From positions 18,963 through 82,962 of the forward strand of contig NZ_AQXE01000006.1 in NCBI RefSeq assembly GCF_000375485.1: a stretch of 64,000 nucleotides of DNA, in the 5' to 3' direction. Position 1 is the first letter of the stretch. Every line of letters begins with the position of its first letter. Under the pieces are notes generated by a model, which was not told the origin of the DNA, searched no databases, and was given only the letters and a program-made list of their open reading frames with translations. The position numbers and the translations under genes are program-made. The stretch is from Desulfovibrio oxyclinae DSM 11498 (lineage in GTDB: Bacteria; Desulfobacterota; Desulfovibrionia; Desulfovibrionales; Desulfovibrionaceae). Positions 36,250 to 44,585 of the stretch are shown piece after piece.

Positions 36250-37458
36250 ATGAAGAATTTCCTTTCCATCGCGGAAGGCAAGCTCGTCAACGACGGAATG
36301 CAGCCGACCATGAAGGCCAAGATTGACCTTCTGACAGACTCCGAGGACGTTCAGCCCACGTTCCCGTTCATACTCGAAAGCCTCGGCCTTCACGCCTGCC
36401 TGGATGCCATGGATGCCGTGCCTTACCAATACGAAGACTTCATAGAGAAGACGCTCAGGCTGCTCGCCATCGACGCCGCATACCGCGTCATGCCCCTCTG
36501 GGAGAACGCCGAAGTCGCCCAGGACGGCCTCAAGGACCTCCTGCGACTGGCGCACCTTTACGCGCACGGCGAGGTAGAGCACGAGGAGTACCAAAAACGC
36601 ATGTGGGAGGTCGCCCAGCCGATCATGCGCGATGACAAGTCTCATTCCAGCATAACCGCTGCCCAGACGGCAAGGGACTGCGCCCTGCTCTCCGCATCAC
36701 ATAGCCTCATCCCTGCCCTGAGCAAATCCGTCGAGGCCGTGCAGGCCTACCACGGAGACATCGCAAGAGGCTGTGCATACAGCTACAAGGCCAACCAGGA
36801 GCACGCCCTGCGCTCCGCTTGGAAGCACGGAGGCCCGATCTCGTTCGGTGCAACGTTCGCCGTCACGTCAAAGCACGTCCTGGCCGCAGTCGAGGCCGAA
36901 ATTTGGCACGTCGCATACACCATCGCCGACGAGTTACTCGGCTTCATTGAGTACGACAACGTTAGTATCACTGAAAAAGCGATGGAGGACTTCCTCCTGG
37001 AAGCCCTGGCGTCAGCGGGCGAGGACATCGCGCACGAAGTGTTGCACAAGAGCGCACGGCTCATGATCGACTCGGCCATGGCTACCGGATCGTTCGATGA
37101 AGCAAAAGCGTTGGCGAGTGAAGCCGCTCTGGAAGTGTTCAGGGACGCCTGCTCCGATCCCAACATGTACGAGCAACTAGCGATCGGCAGGACGGCAATC
37201 GCAGCAGCCTGCTACGACTTCGAGGACCACGAGGCATTCGCCATCTGCCACGCCCTGCACTACCTTCACGAGGGGAGCTTTTACAAGGCTCATCCGATCA
37301 ACGCTAAAGCAGATGAGATAGCCAGGGATGTTGCTCTGGATGCCAGGAAGCAGCTTTGCTTGGAGCAGATGGCGTATGCTGCTGCAGGCAGTTACGCAGG
37401 AAAGATTGAAATGGGCATTCAAGTAGATGTCCTGGCTCGGCTTTTGTCAGACGCTTAA
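36250..37458 (+). CDS. Alpha-helical island protein of unknown function
   Basis: I do not recognise this product of 402 residues. It is rich in Ala, Glu, His and aromatic residues and looks entirely helical, without membrane segments or a signal peptide. ATG 36250 is preferred because the next upstream start, GTG 36202, begins inside a hairpin-like AACCAACC/GGTTGGGT sequence after the integrase stop. The ribosome site is weak for both. It may be cotranscribed with the integrase. Codon use is GC-rich like the integrase and unlike the next gene. Confidence 0.6.
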   Translation: MKNFLSIAEGKLVNDGMQPTMKAKIDLLTDSEDVQPTFPFILESLGLHACLDAMDAVPYQYEDFIEKTLRLLAIDAAYRVMPLWENAEVAQDGLKDLLRLAHLYAHGEVEHEEYQKRMWEVAQPIMRDDKSHSSITAAQTARDCALLSASHSLIPALSKSVEAVQAYHGDIARGCAYSYKANQEHALRSAWKHGGPISFGATFAVTSKHVLAAVEAEIWHVAYTIADELLGFIEYDNVSITEKAMEDFLLEALASAGEDIAHEVLHKSARLMIDSAMATGSFDEAKALASEAALEVFRDACSDPNMYEQLAIGRTAIAAACYDFEDHEAFAICHALHYLHEGSFYKAHPINAKADEIARDVALDARKQLCLEQMAYAAAGSYAGKIEMGIQVDVLARLLSDA

Positions 37459-37591
37459 TACCGCTGCCTAATGGCCCAACAAAGCCGCCCTACTTGTACA
37501 GTAGACAACACAGTGATTGTAAACAATAATACTCAAACTATATCGTCACGCTTGTAGCTATACACTCACACAGCCTAATCTGGAGAATGAT

Positions 37592-38488
37592 ATGGAAATT
37601 AGTTTTAATGATGAGATAAGAGCCTTTATTGAACAAAATTGTAGTTCTGGACTGATTACCCACTTCGACTCGGTCCTTCATGTTACCGAAGAAGGCCATA
37701 AGCATAACTACTCAACAATTTACTGCCCATTTGGTGCTGGAGAGTATAAAAAAACGACTCCCTTGATCGACTCTTTACTTTTCTTTAACCTGCTAGATAT
37801 TTCAATCGACTCTATTTCTCACATCAGCGAAGACATTAACTTCTACGACAAATACAAAAGAGGGATTTCAACACACTCTGACAATCCGTTCTTTTTATGT
37901 GTATATGAAATATATAGAATTTTTCTTGTTATAAGAAGCACACTTGTTCACCACAACGATGGCTTTTCGCGATCAGGTTCCACATTAAAATTTGAATATA
38001 TGTTTAAAGACAGAGAGTACAGGTTACACATTACACAAAAAGGTATTGAAAGACTATTTCAAGCAGCATACCTTGTATCTAAATATTTGCCTCTCGATTC
38101 GATATACATTCAAGGTATGGTAGTATGGCTTTATGAAGACATATTAAAAGGTGTCAATGCGTTTAGTGATCGAAAATCAAGGACCCTAGAAGCTCCCCCT
38201 TCGATCATTAAAATTCGCCCCTTCCATCGGGATATTCTTCGTGATGATCGGCTTATTATCAAAGGTAATGAGATTTCTTTTCCTGAATCACCACACTCTG
38301 ACTATCCAGAAGGATCATATTCAATGCTTGATCATTTCATCACACAGGGAGACAAATCATATTTAATCCCAAACGAAGCGTTTATGTTTGGTAAAACAGT
38401 CCAATATAGCAAGTTGTCCATATGGCAAACACCTCATCACCTTGAAAATTCTGCACAGCGTATGATTTCTCAAATCAAAAACACCTAG
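37592..38488 (+). CDS. AT-rich cargo gene encoding RX4H (HEPN-like) protein
   Basis: The 298-residue product has no close match that I recognise. It contains R115-STLV-H120 in a helical context (YRIFLVIRSTLVHHNDG), which is the RX4H signature of HEPN ribonucleases and related abortive-infection proteins. A nearby segment, FEYMFKDREYRLHITQKGIE, suggests a strand-rich part followed by helices. The gene is much more AT-rich than the integrase operon, a sign of separate acquisition. A defence role is a hypothesis from motif and location only. Confidence 0.55.
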   Translation: MEISFNDEIRAFIEQNCSSGLITHFDSVLHVTEEGHKHNYSTIYCPFGAGEYKKTTPLIDSLLFFNLLDISIDSISHISEDINFYDKYKRGISTHSDNPFFLCVYEIYRIFLVIRSTLVHHNDGFSRSGSTLKFEYMFKDREYRLHITQKGIERLFQAAYLVSKYLPLDSIYIQGMVVWLYEDILKGVNAFSDRKSRTLEAPPSIIKIRPFHRDILRDDRLIIKGNEISFPESPHSDYPEGSYSMLDHFITQGDKSYLIPNEAFMFGKTVQYSKLSIWQTPHHLENSAQRMISQIKNT

Positions 38489-38590
38489 GCAATATTCTCT
38501 ACGCCTCTTGGCAAATAACCCCAGAGCGTACAACCTGCGTCGCGGCCCATTTATTAATTCGGGAATTGACATTAAAACTTAGGTTGAAAT

Positions 38591-38619
38591 TTTACCATTT
38601 AGTGGTAAATATTTTACCA
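38591..38619. promoter_or_regulatory. TTTACCA palindrome and extra half-site at ATPase start
   Basis: TTTACCA (38591-38597) and TGGTAAA (38603-38609) form an inverted repeat with a five-base spacer. A further TTTTACCA at 38612-38619 reaches the first base of the ATPase start codon. The position suggests an operator over the ribosome site or start codon. Confidence 0.55.
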
Positions 38620-39845
38620 TGATTAGACGAAATATCACCCAAGAACTCCTTGAAGCACTGGCCGACTCCCCTGTTCTCTTCCTGCGCGGAGCGCGGCAGG
38701 TAGGCAAGAGCACTCTGGTCAAGGACCTGCTCGCTGACGCGTTCGAGGCCAAATACGTCACCTTGGACAACGCCACGGTTCTAGCCTTAGCTGGTGGCGA
38801 TCCTACGGCATTCATCGCAGGTCAACCAAGGCCATTGATCATAGACGAGGTTCAACGAGTGCCGGAGTTGCTGCTGGCAATCAAGGAGGCTGTGGACGCA
38901 GATCGGAAACCAGGAGATTTCCTGCTGACTGGCTCTGCAAATCTTCTGACCCTCCCCCTAGTGAGTGACTCCCTTGCCGGACGCATGGAAATACAGACTT
39001 TGTGGCCGCTCTCCCAGGCAGAGGTGCATGAGCGCAAGACGGATTTCGTGCAAGCTCTGTTCGACAAAGATTTCGGGCAGCAAGGCGTAGCGGAAGAGTA
39101 CGACCTGCCAGACATATTGATAGCGGGAGGCTACCCGGAAGCCATGACGCGTAAAACGCATAAGCGAAGAAACGCATGGTTCGATTCTTACCTGACAACC
39201 ATCGTTGAGCGAGACATCCGCGACATTGCACGTGTCCAGGAGACAGCCACCATGCTCAGACTGGTGCGCCTGCTCGCAACGCGCACGTCGAGCCAGCTCA
39301 ACCAGTCCGAAGTGTCCAGAACCATGCAAATGCCAAATGCGACGCTCGGACGGTACATAGACCTGCTTGAGAAGGTTTTCCTCATCCACTTTCTTCCGGC
39401 CTGGGCCCCCAACCTCGGCAAACGCCTCGTCAAGTCGCCCAAGCTTTACATGGTGGACTGCGGCCTTGCAGCCCACCTCATGGGCGCTGACGCTGATAGG
39501 TTGCTAAACACGCCGGAACTCGCAGGCCAGCTCCTCGAAACCTTCGTGGTCAACGAAATACTCAAGCACCTGACGTGGAGTAATGTTTCGGCCACCCCCT
39601 ATCACTTCCGCACTCATGCAGGCCTTGAGGTAGACCTCATTCTGGAAAAGCCGTCCGGCAAGATCGGATGCGTTGAAATCAAACACTCCGCACAAGTCGC
39701 ACCGAAGCACTTCCGTGGGCTGAAAGCAGTGAAAAACGATCTCGGAGACAAGTTCCAATCAGGTGTGGTGCTGTATGGAGGGACGGAGGTAGTCCCATTT
39801 GGTGAGGATATGTTTGCAGTCCCCATCAGCGCACTATGGGGATAG
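38619..39845 (+). CDS. AAA ATPase with DUF4143 (AAA_14 type)
   Basis: The 408-residue product begins with an AAA_14 domain: Walker A LRGARQVGKSTLV at about 22-34, Walker B PLIIDEVQRVPELL at about 71-84, and sensor FLLTGSANLLTLP. The C-terminal DUF4143 part shows YFR-type nuclease-like elements: HFRTHAGLEVDLILEKPSGK then IGCVEIKHS, a D-x(n)-E-x-K pattern. Such ATPases are widespread and are often mobile or toxin-like, but their function is unknown. There is no ribosome site. The start codon immediately follows the TTTACCA repeats. Confidence 0.85.
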   Translation: MIRRNITQELLEALADSPVLFLRGARQVGKSTLVKDLLADAFEAKYVTLDNATVLALAGGDPTAFIAGQPRPLIIDEVQRVPELLLAIKEAVDADRKPGDFLLTGSANLLTLPLVSDSLAGRMEIQTLWPLSQAEVHERKTDFVQALFDKDFGQQGVAEEYDLPDILIAGGYPEAMTRKTHKRRNAWFDSYLTTIVERDIRDIARVQETATMLRLVRLLATRTSSQLNQSEVSRTMQMPNATLGRYIDLLEKVFLIHFLPAWAPNLGKRLVKSPKLYMVDCGLAAHLMGADADRLLNTPELAGQLLETFVVNEILKHLTWSNVSATPYHFRTHAGLEVDLILEKPSGKIGCVEIKHSAQVAPKHFRGLKAVKNDLGDKFQSGVVLYGGTEVVPFGEDMFAVPISALWG

Positions 39846-40092
39846 GCACATTGGATGCTCACCCTCCTGACAATTACTCAGTAAGTCATCTCAAGCGAAT
39901 TGGCTGGATTTATTAAAAAAATGGGTCACACCTTCTATTGTAGCAAAGTCAAAAACAACAAGTAACCGCCTAAAAATCATGCCTTTTTCCTTGGTATACC
40001 GAGTGTATACCAGGATACGCCTTTTTGCCCCGGTATACGGAAATCTTAAAAATAAATTCAATCATTTCAAGACTTAATTCCCAGATTTTGTC
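39846..40092. other. Non-coding stretch before right repeat, with GTATAC palindrome
   Basis: The stretch has no gene. TGGTATAC at 39992-39999 and GTATACCA at 40005-40012 form a perfect inverted repeat with a five-base spacer, and GGTATAC recurs at 40032-40038. They match the motifs inside both attachment repeats and are candidate recombinase arm sites. Confidence 0.6.
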
Positions 40093-40256
40093 TTCGTAAT
40101 CAGTAGGTCGTCAGTTCAACTCTGATCTCTGGCTCCAACGAAATCAAGCACTTACGACAAGTCGTAAGTGCTTTTTTTGTGCCTTGGTATACGCCTTGGT
40201 ATACATTTGAGTGCAGGGGGATGTCCTGGGGTGGCCGGGGTGTATACATTAGAAAG
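40093..40256. repeat. Right attachment repeat (attR) of the island
   Basis: The first 25 bases equal 18821-18845. The next part is the tRNA-Thr 3' end with substitutions (T loop TTCAACT instead of TTCGATT), then CCAACG, the terminator hairpin, two TTGGTATAC motifs and a GGTGTATAC near 40239-40247. It lacks the tRNA 5' half, so it is not a functional tRNA gene. Confidence 0.9.
40147..40178 (+). terminator. Duplicated tRNA-Thr terminator hairpin
   Basis: AGCACTTACGAC pairs with GTCGTAAGTGCT, followed by seven T residues, identical to the hairpin behind the intact tRNA gene. Confidence 0.85.
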
Positions 40257-40420
40257 GACGGCATACACTTGGTAACGACGGTAACAATATTACATCAAAA
40301 CAGTCTGTAACACCCTCAGATACTAAAATGTTGGCAAAATGAAAAATTTTAGCCTATATGAAATTCTCGAAATCAATAATCACACACGAATATCTCAGTC
40401 TAAACACTAGGTAATACTAC
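40257..40420. other. AT-rich promoter region, no gene seen
   Basis: The segment between the right repeat and the HEPN-like gene is AT-rich and probably contains that gene's promoter. I see no distinct motif. Confidence 0.4.
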
Positions 40421-42202
40421 ATGCGCTTTCGAAGCATTCAAAAATGGAATGATTTAGAAAACTCAAAGAATTTATTATTCTTTGCCCAAATAGTTGATGA
40501 ATTACTATTTGATTTCTCGCTAGACACATACAAGCCTTCAGCTATGAACCCTAGCATACTCTGCAACGAAGCGATGTTAACAATAATCAACATCGATGAG
40601 GGAGTAATATCACGACCGAACCTAACTCATATTTTAGATGAGTTACATGACCAAATTTCCAAAGATGAAGTTGCACAGTCCCTCATATCACAAGACTTGG
40701 GATTCACATACAAGATACTGAAGGATCCTGGATGCACTTTTGAAGAAAGGAAGACATTAATTGGTATTCTTTTAACGCAACTCGATATTCCACAATACAA
40801 AAATAAGATCGAAAAGCTTATAGAGCAATCAATTATTGATGAACAATTCTCCCCTTCTAGGATTCGAGCATTAGCCCGCTCATACATTACAACACTTATA
40901 AACTTCGGATACAGCCAAAGACATATCAATAAAGCCTCTCAAAACTATTTTTTCTATGGCGCAAACACAATTTCTGGGAATAATGACATTAAGGTGTATT
41001 TTGAACTATTTAAATCGACACTTAAGGAATACACACTCATATACAAAGCATCTAAACAAATAGTTTCGATTAAAGATTCCTGCATAAAACTTGGAATACA
41101 AGTTCATGAAAACACCGACGGTTTCGGCGCGGATTTTGATCAAGAGCTATTCAAGCTGGGTGAAAACGAAGTCTATATAAGCATACTCAAAAACTCATTA
41201 GACAAATACAGAGCAAGATCTTTAGCAGACAAAGATATTGAACAAGCTCTTACGGTATACAAAATATTCAATCATAAAGAGCCTATCGCCATTTCCTCAA
41301 AATGCATAATTTTTGACAAAGACTCTGAGTCATATTCTTCTTCCCCTGCACCTATAAACACAATGCTAAAGTGCAGTGATTCAAAATCATCAGTTGCAGC
41401 GAAAAAAATGAACCAGTTCGTGCCCGACTTCTCACTTGCACATGAATCTTTTTTAAAATTCCATCGCGCAGCAGAACTCCACTCGATGGCCTTGGAAAGC
41501 AGGTTCGAAGAAAATCAATTAATCAACCTATGGATAGCCCTTGAGTCAATTGTTCCCGTTAAATGGGAGGACAAAGACATCTCCAAAATCAAACACATTG
41601 TTGATTCAATCACCCCAGTGCTCAATATCAACTATTTTGACACATTGATGAATAACCTCCTCAAAGACTTGATACGCTGGAACAGAAGAGAATTAACGCA
41701 TGCAGTTACTGGAGTTCAAGGGACAAGCTTAAGGGAAAAACTGACCAAGATTATAGCTCTTGGAATATATAAGACAAAAAGGGAACGATTAGAACAACAG
41801 TTTGGCGATTTTCATTTACTACGAGATCGCTTCAGTTTTTTTGTGTCTGCGTTTTCTTCACCCAAGACTATTGGAGCTATGCTAGAAAAACATACCCAAA
41901 GAGTTGGATGGCAGATTCGGAGAATTTATCGGGCAAGAAATATGATTGTACATAGTGGTAAGACTCCCTCCTTCACTAATATTCTCATTGAAAACACTCA
42001 CGACTACCTTGATACAATCATGAAAACTACGATAAAATTATCGACTCACAACAAAAAAATAAGTTCAATACAACAAGCATTTATGTACTCAAATATCCAA
42101 TACTCAGCCTTGATAAAATGGCTTTCAAAAAAAGACACAGAATTTTCCGATGATAACATCAATCGTATAATAGGAAATCCACTCGCAACTAATGATTTCT
42201 AA
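40421..42202 (+). CDS. Large AT-rich HEPN-like protein
   Basis: The 593-residue product is mostly helical. The C-terminal third contains RRIYRARNMIVHSGKTPSF, where R506-NMIV-H511 is the RX4H signature typical of HEPN and ApeA-like abortive-infection proteins. A second RX4H-like site lies in WNRRELTHAVTG. The segment ENQLINLWIALESIVP before it is also seen in such proteins. The N-terminal 350 residues are unassigned. The gene lies just outside the right island repeat and is very AT-rich. Its stop overlaps the convergent DUF2958 pseudogene. Confidence 0.65.
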   Translation: MRFRSIQKWNDLENSKNLLFFAQIVDELLFDFSLDTYKPSAMNPSILCNEAMLTIINIDEGVISRPNLTHILDELHDQISKDEVAQSLISQDLGFTYKILKDPGCTFEERKTLIGILLTQLDIPQYKNKIEKLIEQSIIDEQFSPSRIRALARSYITTLINFGYSQRHINKASQNYFFYGANTISGNNDIKVYFELFKSTLKEYTLIYKASKQIVSIKDSCIKLGIQVHENTDGFGADFDQELFKLGENEVYISILKNSLDKYRARSLADKDIEQALTVYKIFNHKEPIAISSKCIIFDKDSESYSSSPAPINTMLKCSDSKSSVAAKKMNQFVPDFSLAHESFLKFHRAAELHSMALESRFEENQLINLWIALESIVPVKWEDKDISKIKHIVDSITPVLNINYFDTLMNNLLKDLIRWNRRELTHAVTGVQGTSLREKLTKIIALGIYKTKRERLEQQFGDFHLLRDRFSFFVSAFSSPKTIGAMLEKHTQRVGWQIRRIYRARNMIVHSGKTPSFTNILIENTHDYLDTIMKTTIKLSTHNKKISSIQQAFMYSNIQYSALIKWLSKKDTEFSDDNINRIIGNPLATNDF

Positions 42203-42509
42203 TAGTCACTCCTCACCTCCACGACAACGTCCGCAAATCGTCTGACCTTGCTCCGGCACAGGACCATCAGCCCAGGAGCTGTCCCCATCTCGGCAAGCGT
42301 GAAGTAACCCCACTCTGCGTCATCGAAATCGCCATCCAGGACGACGCAGCCGAAGTACAGCCCCCTGCCGTTGGCCTCTGCCGCCATCCAGTGAGAGCCC
42401 GAGCCCAGCCGGAAGAAGTGCAGCCATATCTCCTTATCCTCGAAGGGGACGCCATCGTCTCCCCAAGCCTGGGCATCTTTGCTGTGTGCAGCCGGAACCC
42501 GTCAGCCAT
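42199..42509 (-). pseudogene. Frameshifted DUF2958 gene
   Basis: The frame opens at ATG 42509 (GGAGGGGG upstream) with MADGFRLHTAKMPRLGE, the family's start. The rest of the match is in another frame: DGVPFEDKEIWLHFFRLGSG, then HWMAAEANGRGLYF and EWGYFTLAEMG. A one-base deletion near 42453 explains the break. It is related to the intact gene at 27244 but not a recent copy. Confidence 0.78.
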
Positions 42510-42687
42510 TCCATCCCCCTCCGTGCTGTTCCGACATGACCTCCTTGAACTCACGCACCCGCCACCCGTCCTCGACGCTAACCACGAACGGCCCTACCCT
42601 GAGTTCGGTCAACTCTGCCAGCGAGAAGTATGCCCACTCCAAGTTCATCATGTCGTCGTCCTGTGGTCCGAAGAACGGAGGCCACTT
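42502..42687 (-). pseudogene. C-terminal fragment of a DUF2958 gene
   Basis: After an in-frame stop at 42688-42690 the frame reads NLEWAYFSLAELTELRVGPF, then EDGWRVREFKEVMSEQ. This closely matches the C-terminus of the intact protein encoded at 27244-27567. The N-terminal half is missing. Its stop overlaps the start of the next DUF2958 remnant, so an ancestral tandem pair was present. Confidence 0.78.
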
Positions 42688-42711
42688 CTAAAACACGCTT
42701 ACATGAAAAAA

Positions 42712-42739
42712 CGCCCTGATAATCATGCAGGGCGGTTTT
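42712..42739 (-). terminator. Terminator after the small membrane protein gene
   Basis: CGCCCTG pairs with CAGGGCG. On the minus strand it is followed by six T residues, ending the Rhs transcript. Confidence 0.85.
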
Positions 42740-42751
42740 CATTAGTCCTTA

Positions 42752-42970
42752 TTATCTTTTTTCGCGAGATGAAGACCGAAGTATCCAAGCAACAATTGGA
42801 ATTGCAACCCCTAAAGCAATGAGTATGCCTCCTGACAGTCTGGGATACGCAATTGGAATATCTCGAATAGACATTTTCCCATCAATTGCTCCTTCCAACC
42901 CCATAAGAATCAGCGCAATCCCCAAGCCTAGATCCATCCACTTCAATCGCTTCAACGCCTTTTCCTCCAT
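42752..42970 (-). CDS. Small two-helix membrane protein, possible Rhs partner
   Basis: The 72-residue product has two hydrophobic helices (MDLGLGIALILMGLEGAI and LSGGILIALGVAIPIVAWIL) and basic ends. Its start overlaps the 3' end of the Rhs gene by 19 bases, so it is translated from the same message. Genes in this position after Rhs proteins often encode immunity proteins. That role is inferred from position only. Confidence 0.6.
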   Translation of the reverse strand: MEEKALKRLKWMDLGLGIALILMGLEGAIDGKMSIRDIPIAYPRLSGGILIALGVAIPIVAWILRSSSREKR

Positions 42971-44250
42971 TCTTCAAGACGATCTATCGTTTCCTTTACA
43001 CCCAATCCAAGTATTCCTGCTGATGATTGCGGCGGCTGCCCAGAGTTAAATGCGCCGTCAATCAACTCCGTCGCAGTCGCAACGTATCCCGGATTCAGCC
43101 TTCCAAATCTGGCAACAGCAGCCCCTCCCGCCCCCAAGACACCTGCTCCGACCGTACCCGCCTGGATTCCAGCAACTTTTTTCATGGAATCATGCACCCC
43201 CTCAGTAGCCGTGGGCTTATCCTTGCCATAGTTCTCGTCGATATTCTCGCCCAGCAAGTCTACGCCTTTGGCGGCTCCGTATAATCCAGTGCCTGCAATT
43301 GCCGTTACAAGCGTTTTCCCTATTATGAGAGGTGCTATAACTCCCATCAATCCGTTAGGATCATGGGCGTTAACCGGATCATCCAGACAATACCCGTACC
43401 AGTCCGGATCGCCGCCAGCGTCACCAATCGGGTCAGGGGCTGTCCAGCGCCCGGTGAAGGGATCATAGTCCCGCCAGCCGAACCTTACGAAGCCCAAATT
43501 CCTGTCATGAAGACCACCTGCAAACCCTATTGGCACCCGTATATCCGGGTTGGTGTCTCTGATTATTCCACCGAATGGGTCGTACAGGATTTCCTTTATC
43601 ACGTTGTTTGCTGAGTCAGCAACAACACGGAGCGAGCCGACCTGGTCGTAGTGCAGCGTATAAACGGCGCCATCTTCACGGCGCATGGCCGAAGGCAACC
43701 GTTCATCGTTTTCGTACTCAAATTCATATCCCACGCCTCCGTCGTGGAATGCTGCAAGGCGAAGAAAGTCGAGCCACTGATATACTTCCACGGTCTGACC
43801 GTTGAGTTGCTTGGCGACCCGTTGCCCGTTGTCATCATGCAGAAAGGTAACGACGTGGTCCTGATTCTCTATCTTCATACTCAGCAGCCGATAGTCCGGC
43901 GCATATTCGTAGAGGTGGTACGTGCCACCATTTGCCCAAATACAGCGGAACCCGTTTGCGTCATGCGTGTAACCGCTGTTCCCCGCGGCCTGAAGTCGGT
44001 TGTCCGTTGTATACCGGTAGTCACGAAAGCGAGGTCCCACCGTTACAGGCAGATAGTCCCGCATGCGGCGACCTTCATTATCGTAGTACCCCTGAAAAAT
44101 CAGGCGGTCATCCAGATGGGCTTGAAAAAGACGCCCTGCGTCATCATAGGAATAATTCCAGGTGACCTGCCGCCCTGCCACTGTTTCCTTTTTCTCGACT
44201 ATGCGACCGTGTTGGTCGCCTTTCACCCGATATGAATACACTTCAGTCAT
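42952..44250 (-). CDS. Compact RHS-repeat protein
   Basis: The 432-residue product contains YD repeats from its first residues (YSYRVKGDQHGRIVEKKETV, then WNYSYDDAGRLFQAHLDDRL). The conserved Rhs core ends with FGWRDYDPFTGRWTAPDPIG followed by DPNGL. The 120 residues after the core are hydrophobic and Gly/Ala-rich (LVTAIAGTGLYGAAKGVDLL) and contain no toxin domain that I recognise. Full Rhs proteins exceed 1,000 residues. This is either a short orphan type or a truncated tip. The ribosome site of ATG 44250 is weak, and the frame stays open upstream. Confidence 0.75.
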   Translation of the reverse strand: MTEVYSYRVKGDQHGRIVEKKETVAGRQVTWNYSYDDAGRLFQAHLDDRLIFQGYYDNEGRRMRDYLPVTVGPRFRDYRYTTDNRLQAAGNSGYTHDANGFRCIWANGGTYHLYEYAPDYRLLSMKIENQDHVVTFLHDDNGQRVAKQLNGQTVEVYQWLDFLRLAAFHDGGVGYEFEYENDERLPSAMRREDGAVYTLHYDQVGSLRVVADSANNVIKEILYDPFGGIIRDTNPDIRVPIGFAGGLHDRNLGFVRFGWRDYDPFTGRWTAPDPIGDAGGDPDWYGYCLDDPVNAHDPNGLMGVIAPLIIGKTLVTAIAGTGLYGAAKGVDLLGENIDENYGKDKPTATEGVHDSMKKVAGIQAGTVGAGVLGAGGAAVARFGRLNPGYVATATELIDGAFNSGQPPQSSAGILGLGVKETIDRLEEWRKRR

Positions 44251-44585
44251 AACGATACACCACTCATCATTTTGTTCCCGAAGACCATTCCCGGAAATCA
44301 GGACAAGAATACCACGGGTTTGGCGACAAAAGTGGGTGAAACAGCTTCGGAGGGACGAAATGCAACATTATGTCGGTCCTCGGCGCGTCCAGACAGGCAA
44401 GATACTTACTCTGGTTGACCGATTTGTCTTGACAGGATTTTGAACGAAGGACGTCTCCCCTCTCCTCCTGCTCATGAAAAGCGCACCTGTAACATGATAC
44501 AAGTGCGCTCTCATTGACGATGTTTTCCACACAGCCACACGATGGCAGGCTGGCCGAAGGTGGACTAATGCATCAGGACCGCTCG
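44251..44585. other. Intergenic stretch, 335 bases, with terminator
   Basis: The stretch holds no supported gene. The hairpin at 44480-44509 terminates the oxidoreductase transcript. The left part probably contains the promoter of the Rhs gene. This seems to be the right edge of the accessory region. Confidence 0.5.
44477..44509 (-). terminator. Terminator of the pterin oxidoreductase gene
   Basis: AGCGCAC pairs with GTGCGCT, and an inner TGTA/TACA continues the stem. Four T residues follow on the minus strand. Confidence 0.75.

Noticed and set aside
40093..40140. Second tRNA-Thr gene
   Set aside because: Only the anticodon-to-3' part is present. The acceptor 5' strand and D arm are missing, so it is an attachment-site remnant.
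42391..42822. Plus-strand 143-residue frame
   Set aside because: It is antisense to the two DUF2958 remnants, which explain the sequence on the minus strand.
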